From positions 1-16,190 of the forward strand of contig JAIFLS010000020.1 in NCBI GenBank assembly GCA_020048935.1: a stretch of 16,190 nt of DNA, given 5' to 3'. The notes below the pieces were generated by a model. It did not search any database. It saw only the letters and a list, made by a program, of their open reading frames with translations, and was not told where the DNA came from. The stretch comes from a bacterium (GTDB lineage: Bacteria; Verrucomicrobiota; Kiritimatiellia; UBA8416). Shown piece after piece: positions 6,126 to 13,099 of this stretch (positions within the stretch are counted from its first letter, which is position 1; the number at the start of each line of letters is the position of its first letter). The position numbers and the translations under genes were made by a program.

Positions 6126-6200
6126 CGCTGCTGTGTTTCAAACTCCCGCCTTGCCGCCGGGGGCGTAATCGGATAGGTTTCCGCCATGGGATTTCACGCA
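6059..6200 (+). repeat. R2 repeat copy c running into truncated R1 copy E
   Basis: It aligns with 2119-2260: CAGCAGCCCG, TTCGGATTGACGCTGC, then the TCGGATAGGTTTCCGCC leader and ATGGGATTTCACGC at 6186-6199. There R1 breaks off and unrelated sequence begins. The R1 frame stops after 10 codons (MGFHASSPRC). Thus the compound R2-R1 unit is present, but its R1 is cut at base 14 after the ATG. Confidence 0.8.
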
Positions 6201-6309
6201 AGCTCGCCGCGCTGTTGAATAGTGTGGATGTGATTGATCTAACCCCGTTTTGTGTGCAGTATTCGCCTCATGCTAACGAAAATATTGATGCGCCCTCCGC
6301 CACCTGATC

Positions 6310-6552
6310 TTGCGTAGTCAGTACATCGTTACGGTTCATGCGTATGATGAGATGGCCGCGGATGATTTGTCGGTGTGGGACGTGGAGAGCGTCTTCCTGA
6401 CGGGTGAGGTAGTGGAGCGCCAGAAGGATGCCAAGACGTTCGAATCGAAATACCGTGTGCGGGGTAAATCGCTGGACAATATCAATGTCGAAGTGATTGC
6501 CAAAATATCAGTGACAGGCAATGTTGTAATCATTACAGTGTATACGTTATGA
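6310..6552 (+). CDS. DUF4258 protein, toxin-like partner
   Basis: An 80-aa protein from TTG 6310; the domain starts at VTVHAYDEMAADDLSVWDV and continues VFLTGEVVERQKDAKTF, YRVRGKSLDNINVEV, then TGNVVIITVYTL. This is the DUF4258 layout, a small fold often encoded before a YgiT/MqsA-type zinc protein and thought to act as the toxin in such pairs. The stop overlaps the next ATG (ATGA). No Shine-Dalgarno is seen before TTG; the next in-frame ATG (6352) would remove the conserved His, so TTG is preferred. Confidence 0.78.
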   Translation: MRSQYIVTVHAYDEMAADDLSVWDVESVFLTGEVVERQKDAKTFESKYRVRGKSLDNINVEVIAKISVTGNVVIITVYTL

Positions 6553-6788
6553 AGAAGCATATTATATGTGACAGCTGCGGTGAATCGGGGGTTATCCAGA
6601 AGCATGTGACGCGTAGCTTCGGCAAGGGCGATCACGTTGTTGTTATCGATAATATTCCGATGCTGGTTTGTCCGCAATGCGGGGAGAACTATTTCACCGC
6701 CAGCACGCTTCAGGAAATTGAGCGTTTGCGCATGCACAAGGAGGGCCTTGTGGTACAGAGCATGGTCCCCATGATATCCTATGTTTAA
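6549..6788 (+). CDS. YgiT/MqsA-like zinc-finger protein, antitoxin
   Basis: A 79-aa protein with two CxxC pairs (C7/C10 in ICDSCG, C41/C44 in LVCPQCGENYF), the YgiT-type zinc finger of the MqsA antitoxin N-domain. The usual spacing GKGDHVVVIDNIPMLVCPQCG is kept. The helix-turn-helix DNA-binding half of full MqsA is absent, so it is the short form that accompanies DUF4258 proteins. The start overlaps the preceding stop as ATGA. The product probably neutralises the upstream protein. Confidence 0.82.
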   Translation: MKKHIICDSCGESGVIQKHVTRSFGKGDHVVVIDNIPMLVCPQCGENYFTASTLQEIERLRMHKEGLVVQSMVPMISYV

Positions 6789-6940
6789 GAGGGGCTTGGC
6801 AAAAAACAGGGACAGGCCATGAGTAGTCAGCGGCCGAATATTTCATGGTATAAAGGGACTTTATTGGGGCCTTGGTCCAAGCCATGTTGGTAATTGGATA
6901 GGCCGGGGACAAAAAGGTACTTCTAGGTAACCGGCTCCAT

Positions 6941-7546
6941 ATGGAGAGAATATTGTTCTTTAAGCGGTCTAAATTGCATGCATCCATAGTGGTGGTATTC
7001 GCAATAATTTGCGGAATACTCCTTGGGGCTAAATCCACTGTTTTCTTATTGAAAGAGCGCTTTGCTAAACTGAACGGTCTAGATCAAATGACGAACGCTG
7101 AATTGATGTCGTTATTCGATCATATATACAACCGTGATGTTGATGCGCTATATTCAGATCTTCCGGGCTATAAGTTCTATGCGAATGTAGCAGTCGCGTA
7201 TGCACTTCAAGTCGACGAAGAGAATGCTCCCAAAATTCTCGGCGATATATTCGATCAATCAAGTAGTAATATTAATCTCCAAAGCACTATATTGTTGGCA
7301 TGGGAACGTCACGCAAGTAGTGTTGGACTGGAACATATTCGGCAACAAATCAATGCTGATGTAGCCGCAGGCCGCGAACCGCATTCTCTTCTTGTAAGGG
7401 CTCTGCTGAACTATGACGCAAAAGATATTAAAGAGAGCTTAGAGTGTTTAGAGCGATTTTATAACGCTCACCCTCTAGATATTGACAAGGAGAAACTTAG
7501 ATATCATAGATCTTCTATTGTAATTAAATTGAAGGAATTGAATTAA
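6941..7546 (+). CDS. membrane-anchored protein of unknown function, orphan immunity-like
   Basis: A 201-aa protein. LHASIVVVFAIICGILLGAK at residues 12-32 is one N-terminal membrane segment, followed by a soluble, mostly helical region (helix-rich stretches such as LVRALLNYDAKDIKESLECL look like TPR-type helices, but I cannot prove repeats). The gene is clearly AT-richer than the repeats around it. Architecture (short N-tail, one anchor, soluble domain) is like the two candidate immunity genes at 1428 and 3162, but no toxin gene precedes it. It could be an immunity gene whose Rhs tip was lost. No family recognised. Confidence 0.6.
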   Translation: MERILFFKRSKLHASIVVVFAIICGILLGAKSTVFLLKERFAKLNGLDQMTNAELMSLFDHIYNRDVDALYSDLPGYKFYANVAVAYALQVDEENAPKILGDIFDQSSSNINLQSTILLAWERHASSVGLEHIRQQINADVAAGREPHSLLVRALLNYDAKDIKESLECLERFYNAHPLDIDKEKLRYHRSSIVIKLKELN

Positions 7547-7556
7547 AATTAACTGG

Positions 7557-7817
7557 GTATGAAGTTGACTCAACCTGCCACTACATCTTGTGCTGTAGCC
7601 CACTCGCGCCGCGAGTGTGGCTTACGCGTTGTAAGCGCCGGCTGTTTGCCATGCCCGCCAGGATTTGCGGAATCGTACGCGCGTCCCGCTTGCCTCAGTT
7701 GCGGCGCAACTGGGCTACATAATCGGTACCAACCGGTTTTCACTAGGTAGCACGGGTGGGCGGCTCGTTTATGAGCAAAATCACTATCGATTGTGGCAGG
7801 TTGAGTCAACTGCATAC
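7557..7817. mobile_element. second MITE-like element with nested hairpins
   Basis: The ends 7557-7581 and 7793-7817 are reverse complements over 25 bp with one mismatch (core GTTGACTCAACCTGCCAC). Inside are several perfect stem-loops: CACTCGC/GCGAGTG, GCTTAC/GTAAGC, CAGTTGC/GCAACTG, and a wider TGTAGCCCA/TGGGCTACA pair enclosing most of them. TAAAATTAA occurs four bases outside the left end (7544-7552) and five outside the right end (7823-7831); it may be a target duplication, but being AT-only it could be chance. No gene of its own. The ORFs that cross it are shadows. Confidence 0.68.
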
Positions 7818-7854
7818 TCATATAAAATTAATAGGGGACAGACTTTTGATAATA

Positions 7855-8098
7855 GGGGGGGCATCTCGCCATTCTTCAATTGAATTCCAGGAGGCCTCAG
7901 GAAGAGGGAATGGGAGTGCTGCCGGTTCGGATTGATCCGTACTTCGCCCTATGAGCTTCCTCCTTCGCCAAGGCTACGGTGGACAAGTCGCAGGACAAGT
8001 ACATGTTCCGTGCCTGTTTAGCTGCCTTGCCCCGGCCATCACCACCTAAGCCAAGGCTTCCTCCTTTATCCCGCAGGCTGGGACTGCGGCTTCCGAGG
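7855..8098 (+). repeat. R2 repeat, copy d (long form), right end of the array
   Basis: Matches 3848-4036: GCCATTCTTCAATTGAAT, AAGAGGGAATGGGAGTGCTG, GGTTCGGATTGAT, and TTAGCTGCCTTGCCCCGG. About 66 bases containing CTTCGCCCTATGAGCTTCC and CGGTGGACAAGTCGCAGG are extra. No reading frame enters it here, in contrast to the other three copies. It ends within ten bases of the stop codon of the minus-strand gene at 8107, so it marks the edge of the array. Confidence 0.75.
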
Positions 8099-8106
8099 CT
8101 GCGCTT

Positions 8107-8910
8107 TCAATAGTGAATGCTGACGCCGATATACGGGCCGTTAATCGTTTCGCTATCGGCGGTTAACCATCGGTAGCCGGACCGGAGGGAGAAACACTGG
8201 CATACGACGCCTACGGAAAGATCGTAATCACTAAGCGGATTGCCGTTTATATGACTGAGTGCAGGCGCGAAACGCAGGCTGAACCGACGATGTGGGTACA
8301 GGTTGACCGGAAAGGTAGCAGAGAAGCCACCTTTTTCCCCATCACCGTCCAACAGAATCCCGCCAAGCCCCAGTCCAAGTTCCAGCTTCTCCGACCATGA
8401 GACCCGAAACAGGCCGTGAATACCTGTAAGCCCGAGCGAGTCGTCTGGCTTTCTCTCCTCGTAGTGTGTGTGACGGAACTGGATTCCCCAGGAGCCGTAG
8501 CCCGCCTCAATCCGCCCATCGAGTCCATACAACTGCGAGTCGACATGCTGATACTGAAAATCCGTACGAATAAATGGAAGGTCCGGATCGCCAATGTATC
8601 GAAAAAAATCCTCAGTATCCGAGTCAGGCCTCCGGCCCAGCTCGATTCGATCCGTTGTCTCTTCAATTGCTTCCGTCATTAGCGGGAGAAAGACGTTTCC
8701 GATACAGGAGCCAACCAGATCATCCAAAACACCGCCCAAGCAGCTCCGGTTTCGCTCGGATTCGTCGCAACGATGTTTTGAAGGGGCGTCAGCTGCTGGC
8801 GAGCGTGTCGCCGCCGCTTCAAATTGGCTCAACTGCCCAGCATCTGCGCCAGAGGCAAGCATAGCCGACATCAGAACCGGGATTACGATTCGCCTATCCA
8901 TAAACGTCAT
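8107..8910 (-). CDS. secreted, outer-membrane beta-barrel-like protein
   Basis: A 267-aa protein with a signal peptide: MDRRIVIPVLMSAMLASGADAG, cleavage likely after ADA. ATG 8910 and ATG 8901 are both possible. After a Cys-containing linker (HRCDESERNRSCLGG) come alternating amphipathic strands: IRTDFQYQHVDSQLYGLDG, RIEAGYGSWGIQFRHTHYEE, KLELGLGLGGILLDGDG, FPVNLYPHRRFSLRFAPALS, FSLRSGYRWL, ending PYIGVSIHY with a terminal aromatic. This is the pattern of a small outer-membrane barrel. No named family recognised. The gene lies alone, converging on the end of the cassette array. Confidence 0.62.
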   Translation of the reverse strand: MTFMDRRIVIPVLMSAMLASGADAGQLSQFEAAATRSPAADAPSKHRCDESERNRSCLGGVLDDLVGSCIGNVFLPLMTEAIEETTDRIELGRRPDSDTEDFFRYIGDPDLPFIRTDFQYQHVDSQLYGLDGRIEAGYGSWGIQFRHTHYEERKPDDSLGLTGIHGLFRVSWSEKLELGLGLGGILLDGDGEKGGFSATFPVNLYPHRRFSLRFAPALSHINGNPLSDYDLSVGVVCQCFSLRSGYRWLTADSETINGPYIGVSIHY

Positions 8911-9055
8911 AATACGTCATCTATCTACGTTGAATTCTATCGAAAAACAAGCTGCTTTTCCTGAAAAAAGCGTTGGCGAAAAAGCGTTGCGATAACGTCT
9001 AAAAACGGTCATGATGGAAGTATCAAAAAAAGGCACGAGAGTGAAGGGTTATTTT

Positions 9056-9940
9056 ATGGCAGCAACGATTATTGATGGCACGCAGGTCGCCGCGCAGATG
9101 CGCGAGGAGTTGAAACGGGAAGTCGCCGCCTTGCGCGCGAAGGGAATCGTCCCGGGGCTCGGCGTGATCCTCGTCGGGCAGGATCCCGCCTCGGCCTCCT
9201 ACGTCTCGGCCAAGGAACAGGCCTGCGCGGAAGCCGGGATCTATTCCGACGACAACCGCCTGCCCGCCGTCACCTCCCAGGCGGAGCTTATCGCGCTGGT
9301 CGAGCGCATGAACCAGGATCCGCGCATCCACGGCATCCTGGTGCAGCTTCCGCTGCCGAAGCACATCGATGAGGACGCCGTCATCGGCACGATCCGTCCC
9401 GAGAAGGATGTGGACGGGTTTACCCCGATCAACGTCGGGCGGCTTGTCATCGGCCAGCAATGCTTCATGCCCTGCACGCCGCATGGCGTCGTGCAACTGC
9501 TGGCACGCAGCGGTGTGCAGATCGACGGCGCGCATGTGGTCGTGGTCGGCCGCAGCAACATCGTCGGCAAACCGGTGGCCAACATGCTGCTGCAGAAACA
9601 GAAGAACGCCAACGCCACGGTCACCATCTGCCACACCGGCACACGCGACATGGCCAGCTTCACCCGTCAGGCCGATATCCTGATCGTGGCCGCGGGACGT
9701 CCGAACACCATCACCGCCGACATGGTCAAGGAGGGCGCGGCGGTGATCGACGTGGGCGTCAACCGGATCGAGGACGCCACGAGGAAGAGCGGTTTCCGCC
9801 TGGTCGGCGATGTCGATTTCGAGGGCGTCAAGGCGAAAGCCTCGCTGATCACCCCCGTGCCAGGTGGCGTCGGCCCCATGACCATCACGATGCTGATGGT
9901 CAACACCGTCGAGTCCGCCAAGCGCCACGCGGCACGATAG
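9056..9940 (+). CDS. folD: FolD, methylenetetrahydrofolate dehydrogenase/cyclohydrolase
   Basis: Bifunctional cytosolic enzyme interconverting 5,10-methylene-THF, methenyl-THF and 10-formyl-THF with NADP. Its 294 aa is the normal length. Catalytic residues are in place: Y49 and K53 (ASYVSAKEQACAEAGI), Q97 in VQLPLPKHID, D120 in EKDVDGFTPINVGRL. The dinucleotide site is VVVVGRSNIVGKPVANML, and the C-terminal signature is PVPGGVGPMTITML. I chose ATG 9056 because GAAGGG lies 8-9 bases before it and MAATIIDGTQVA is the usual beginning; ATG 9011 would add 15 residues outside the family. Single-gene unit. Confidence 0.97.
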   Translation: MAATIIDGTQVAAQMREELKREVAALRAKGIVPGLGVILVGQDPASASYVSAKEQACAEAGIYSDDNRLPAVTSQAELIALVERMNQDPRIHGILVQLPLPKHIDEDAVIGTIRPEKDVDGFTPINVGRLVIGQQCFMPCTPHGVVQLLARSGVQIDGAHVVVVGRSNIVGKPVANMLLQKQKNANATVTICHTGTRDMASFTRQADILIVAAGRPNTITADMVKEGAAVIDVGVNRIEDATRKSGFRLVGDVDFEGVKAKASLITPVPGGVGPMTITMLMVNTVESAKRHAAR

Positions 9941-9961
9941 ACTGAAGACTTCAACTCATCT

Positions 9962-9986
9962 GGAGGGCGAGCGTCCTCGCGAGCCG
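9962..9986 (+). repeat. 25-bp interspersed repeat, single arm
   Basis: Begins GGAGGGCGAGCG and ends CGCGAGCCG. Identical over 25 bp to 13046-13070 and to the reverse complement of 12991-13015. Present here as a single arm, without the partner that makes the hairpin at 12991-13070. Confidence 0.85.
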
Positions 9987-9996
9987 CTGTCCCTCC

Positions 9997-10020
9997 CACC
10001 GGCATCCGTCCGGTGTTGTT
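9997..10020 (+). terminator. possible folD terminator
   Basis: A six-pair stem CACCGG/CCGGTG with a seven-base loop, followed by TTGTTTA. The stem is short and the T-run broken, so this is only a candidate. It lies 57 bases after the folD stop and is the only hairpin there with a T-rich tail. Confidence 0.35.
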
Positions 10021-10148
10021 TACGTGACCGAAGCTTCCAGCTCCGGCTCCCTGTCAACCCGCCCCATCCGGGGCAGGATGCCCCGGCCACGTAGGGTCTG
10101 CGGGGTCTTCAGTCTTCGGTCTTCAGTCTGACTTTCGACTTTACCTAC

Positions 10149-11630
10149 CTAATGCCCGTTGGCCAGCTTGGTCGGGTCCTCGATGCGAGCGATCAGCGAG
10201 CGGATCACCCCTTGGTACAGCCCATCCTTGAGCACGATATCCTCGACGCCAGAATCGATGCTGGGGTTGTCGTTGACCTCGATGACTACCACCTGGCCGT
10301 CGATCTCCTTGAGGTCCACGCCGTAGAACCCGTTGCCCATCAGGTTGGCGGCCTTGAGCGCGGCCTGCACCACGGCGGGCGGCGCATCTTCCACACGCAG
10401 GGTATCGGAACGGCCATAGAGTTGGCTGGCCTTCGATGTCCAGTTGCAGATCTGCCAATGGCCGCGCGCCATGTAGTAGCGGCAGGCGAAGAACGGCTTA
10501 CGGTCCAGGATGCCGATGCGCCAGTCAAAGTCCGACGCCATGAAACGCTGGGCGATCACCAGGTCCGACTTCTCGAACAGTCCATCGAGTTTCGTGCGAA
10601 AATCGGCCTCGTCCATCGCCTTGACGACACCCAGGGAGAAGGCGCTGTCGGGCTGCTTGAGCACGCAGGGGAACTCGATCCCGAGACTGGCCGGAGAAAG
10701 GCGCAGGGAATCCTTCTGCAGGATCACCGTGCGCGGGGCCGGCAGTTTCGCCTGTGCCAGCCGCTCGGCCAGGTAGACCTTGTTCGCGCAGCGCAGGATC
10801 GACCAGGGATCATCGATCACGGCCAGACCCTCGGCATAGGCCTTGCGTGCAAACCGGTAGGAATAGTGATTGACGGCGGTCGTCACACGGATGAACAAGG
10901 CATCGAACTCCGAAAGCCGGCTATAGTCATCCTTGGTGATGAATTCGCAATAGACGTTGAGCTTGTCAGCCGCGTCGGCGAACTTCTTTAGCGCCCGCTT
11001 ACAGGAAGGCGGATGCTCCTCCTCGGGATCGACCAGGATCGCCAGATCGTAGGCGTACTGCTGTATCCGCGTATGCTGGAATCGTTTACGCGAGAAGTAA
11101 TTCCGGGCGAAATCCGCCAGGTGCTCCTGGTCGGAATCCTGGACCAGGCCCAGCGAGAGCGGCTGTATCTGCTGCACCAGCCATTTCTTCGTGCGCACGA
11201 ACACGACCTTCAGCAGCGGAGCCTGGAAGAGATTGTAGAGCTGCCTTCCGATATACCGGTATTCGGGGCGCACCGTCTGCCCGAAATAGATATAGAGCGT
11301 GAATTCCTTCTCCGCCAGCAACGCGAACGCCTTCTGTATCTGCTCGTCGATATCCTCGGCAATCGTGCGGATAATCGTCTGCGAGCGGAAATCCTGCATG
11401 GTGGTCACCGACGGGATCGCCCGGTGATCGCGCGCCGCCGCCAGCAGCGAGACATAGTAGCCGACCGACTGGTAGCGGTACGACCGGCAGAGGTTGAAAA
11501 CCCGCGCGTTCTTGAGCTCCGCATAGCGGCTCTGCGTGAGGTAATCGCGCGCCGCCACCACCTCGACCTCGTCGATGTCGAAGACCCAGTGTGCCGGATT
11601 GTTCAGGATAATCAGATTGCGAACACTCAT
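10149..11630 (-). CDS. RimK-type ATP-grasp ligase with RLAN-like N-terminal domain
   Basis: A 493-aa protein. The N-terminal part (MSVRNLIILNNPAHWVFDID, ARVFNLCRSYRYQSVGYYVS) resembles the RimK-like ATP-grasp N-terminal (RLAN) domain. The C-terminal ATP-grasp region runs about 270-480: FPCVLKQPDSAFSLGVVK (ATP-binding lysine), DWRIGILDRKPFFACRYY, GVDLKEIDGQVVVIEVNDNP (magnesium ligands E and N). Family members join an amino acid to an amine or peptide with ATP; the substrate here is unknown. It overlaps the upstream GNAT gene by four bases (ATGA), and the same pair is known in amidoligase clusters thought to make or modify peptides. The usual papain-like or C39 peptidase partner is not visible in the window. 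Confidence 0.87.
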   Translation of the reverse strand: MSVRNLIILNNPAHWVFDIDEVEVVAARDYLTQSRYAELKNARVFNLCRSYRYQSVGYYVSLLAAARDHRAIPSVTTMQDFRSQTIIRTIAEDIDEQIQKAFALLAEKEFTLYIYFGQTVRPEYRYIGRQLYNLFQAPLLKVVFVRTKKWLVQQIQPLSLGLVQDSDQEHLADFARNYFSRKRFQHTRIQQYAYDLAILVDPEEEHPPSCKRALKKFADAADKLNVYCEFITKDDYSRLSEFDALFIRVTTAVNHYSYRFARKAYAEGLAVIDDPWSILRCANKVYLAERLAQAKLPAPRTVILQKDSLRLSPASLGIEFPCVLKQPDSAFSLGVVKAMDEADFRTKLDGLFEKSDLVIAQRFMASDFDWRIGILDRKPFFACRYYMARGHWQICNWTSKASQLYGRSDTLRVEDAPPAVVQAALKAANLMGNGFYGVDLKEIDGQVVVIEVNDNPSIDSGVEDIVLKDGLYQGVIRSLIARIEDPTKLANGH

Positions 11631-12127
11631 ACAGTCCCTTCGCCTGTCAGGTTTCCCCGGCGGGGGGGATAATAACTCATCCGCACGCCATCCCGTCCTG
11701 GCGCGTAATAGTCAGGCAATCGCCACTCCGCCACGAATCCCATGCCCTCGTACCAGCGGACCAGGCGACGATCCGTACGGGTGGCCTCCAGCGAGACATA
11801 GCGCACATGCCGCTGCCGCCGGGCCTCCGCCAGCACCTTGCCGACTAGCCGCCGCCCCACCCCGCCGCCGCGATAGGCGGGCAGCACCGCCAGCGAATAG
11901 ATGCGCAGCGAGCAGGAGCGCCGGTGCATGATCAGTACGCCCGCCGCGACAGGCGGTTGGCCGGGTTCGCGCACCCAGGCAATCCAGACCTGCTGCGTCG
12001 GCCGTTTCAGGCTCGTAAGCAGCGCACGTCGGGAGCTGCGGCGATACTCTGCAAAGCAGCAGTTCTCAACCGCGGCTACCGCCTCCAGATCGTCAGGAAC
12101 CCCTGTCTTTATCGTGATCGTGCTCAT
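11627..12127 (-). CDS. GNAT-family N-acetyltransferase
   Basis: A 166-aa protein. The acetyl-CoA loop is AYRGGGVGRRLVGKVL (R/Q-x-x-G-x-G), preceded by the strand IYSLAVLP and followed by YVSLEATRTDRRLVRWYEGMGF and VRMSYYP, the standard GNAT end. First gene of a two-gene minus operon; its stop overlaps the ATP-grasp start as ATGA, so the two products are probably made together. It may acetylate the product or substrate of the ligase (inference). The start at 12127 gives MSTITIKTGVPDDLEAV, a normal N-terminus. Confidence 0.9.
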   Translation of the reverse strand: MSTITIKTGVPDDLEAVAAVENCCFAEYRRSSRRALLTSLKRPTQQVWIAWVREPGQPPVAAGVLIMHRRSCSLRIYSLAVLPAYRGGGVGRRLVGKVLAEARRQRHVRYVSLEATRTDRRLVRWYEGMGFVAEWRLPDYYAPGRDGVRMSYYPPRRGNLTGEGTV

Positions 12128-12243
12128 TCGTTTATGATTAGCAAGACGGGCTTATAGCACACCGGCTTTTTGATTGCTACAGGAATTAACGGGAATTGCA
12201 AATGCATCTTGCGGACTGGGCGGGATTGGATAGAATAGCGGGC
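12128..12243. promoter_or_regulatory. divergent promoter region between GNAT and TonB-like genes
   Basis: A 116-bp gap between divergent genes, so promoters for both should lie here. Minus strand: TATAAG (complement of 12151-12156) with an upstream TG is a candidate extended -10. Plus strand: TTGCGG (12209-12214), 16 bases, TAGAAT (12231-12236); this would place transcription start almost at ATG 12244, implying a nearly leaderless message. Both are eyeball matches. Confidence 0.35.
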
Positions 12244-12972
12244 ATGCAGTCAATCAACAAACGCGTCCTCAAAACGGTGACCGGCCTCCACCTCGCGGTG
12301 GTGCTGGGGCTGTTGTCGTGGGGCTGCGTGGAACGCTGGGTGACCCCGAAACCGGTGCTCGCGATTCCCGTGGAGTTCATTGTCGATGTCACGCCGATGC
12401 TGGACGACGGGATGACCGACGCCCTGCCGGAGCCCGAGCCGGAGCCCGAACCGGAACCGGAACCGGAGGCGATGCCGGACCTTGTTCCCGAACCACCCAA
12501 GCCACCCGAACCGAAGCCGCCAAAACCACCCGAACCAAAGCCGCCAAAACCGCCAAAACCGGAGTTCGAGCGTGGCCGGCGGATTGTCAGGGAAACCGGC
12601 AAGTCCACACCCTCGAAGAATCCGCTCTCACCCGAGGAGATCCGCCGATTGCTTGACATGGGGGCTACAGCCGGCAACCGCACATCCATCCCGGACGAGG
12701 ATTCACGGGCACTGGCCCTGATCAAGAAGACGATGGACCCGCTGTGGCAGAAACCCTCCAAGGCGGCAGCGGGCAATGCCGAGGCGATCCTGCGCGTTTG
12801 GATCGCGCTGGACGGACAGGTCACAAGGACGGAACTCGCGAGCAGATCAGGCAACGCCGCGCTTGACGAATCGGTCGAGGCGGTCGGGCGCCAGGTTCAG
12901 CGCTTCTATGGGCTGCCGGCCGACTTCATCCGTCGCCGTTCCCCGGTCACAATCGCCTTCGAGGTGCAGTAG
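12244..12972 (+). CDS. TonB/TolA-like energy-transducer protein
   Basis: A 242-aa protein from ATG 12244; the earlier in-frame ATG at 12196 would place extra residues before the membrane anchor. N-terminal anchor: VTGLHLAVVLGLLSWGCV. Then a periplasm-spanning Pro-rich rod: an acidic (E-P)n block of ten or so pairs followed by a basic K-P-P/E-P-K-P-P block. The C-terminal domain (PLWQKPSKAAAGNAEAILRV, LDGQVTRTELASRSGN, AALDESVEAVGRQ, PVTIAFEVQ) is the TonB/TolA C-terminal fold. Such proteins pass proton-motive force to the outer membrane. No ExbB/ExbD or TolQ/TolR gene is in the window. The hexamer-like DNA repeats coding EP may vary in number between strains. Confidence 0.82.
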   Translation: MQSINKRVLKTVTGLHLAVVLGLLSWGCVERWVTPKPVLAIPVEFIVDVTPMLDDGMTDALPEPEPEPEPEPEPEAMPDLVPEPPKPPEPKPPKPPEPKPPKPPKPEFERGRRIVRETGKSTPSKNPLSPEEIRRLLDMGATAGNRTSIPDEDSRALALIKKTMDPLWQKPSKAAAGNAEAILRVWIALDGQVTRTELASRSGNAALDESVEAVGRQVQRFYGLPADFIRRRSPVTIAFEVQ

Positions 12973-12990
12973 TTGGATCCCTTGCCGCAC

Positions 12991-13070
12991 CGGCTCGCGA
13001 GGACGCTCGCCCTCCAAATTTGAAAACCGGCTCCACATGCAAAATGGAGGGCGAGCGTCCTCGCGAGCCG
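12991..13070. repeat. palindromic repeat pair, possible bidirectional terminator
   Basis: Bases 12991-13016 and 13045-13070 are perfect reverse complements over 26 bp (arm begins CGGCTCGCGAGGACG), with a 28-base loop. It lies between the convergent TonB-like and membrane-protein genes, where a transcript from either side would form a very stable hairpin. There is no long T-run. The same arm occurs at 9962-9986, so this is a member of an interspersed repeat family first and a terminator only by inference. Confidence 0.75.
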
Positions 13071-13099
13071 TGCCAATGGGGTAGACGATGGGAAAGCCC

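Larger units (their letters stand above)
9941..10148. other. intergenic gap between convergent folD and the RimK-type gene, with hairpins and repeats
   Basis: Contents: one arm of the GGAGGGCGAGCG repeat (9962-9986); a stem CACCGG/CCGGTG at 9997-10015 followed by TTGTTT, a possible weak terminator for folD; an 8-bp perfect stem CCGGGGCA/TGCCCCGG at 10068-10086; and GGTCTTCAGTCT twice in tandem (10104-10115, 10118-10129), the reverse complement of which occurs as AGACTGAAGAC just after the folD stop (9940-9950). It contains no gene. Confidence 0.65.

Noticed and set aside
6200..6309. Possible gene fragment between R1 copy E and the DUF4258 gene
   Set aside because: A frame reading KLAALLNSVDVIDL is open but has no start of its own and no family match; left unassigned.
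6789..6940. Regulatory or transposon end sequence around GGGACAGG and GGGGACA motifs
   Set aside because: Similar short motifs recur near 7833, but no inverted ends, duplications or gene support a call.
7557..7817. Integron attC-like recombination site
   Set aside because: The nested stems recall attC, but the length, perfect outer TIRs and lack of a recognisable core site or integrase fit a MITE better.
9023..9928. 301-codon open frame on the minus strand opposite folD
   Set aside because: Shadow of a GC-rich gene: the product is rich in D, H, G and R with no domain, while the plus frame is an intact FolD.
10152..10991. 279-codon plus-strand frame opposite the RimK-type gene
   Set aside because: Exact antisense of a well-conserved ATP-grasp coding region; the composition is that of a complementary-strand shadow.
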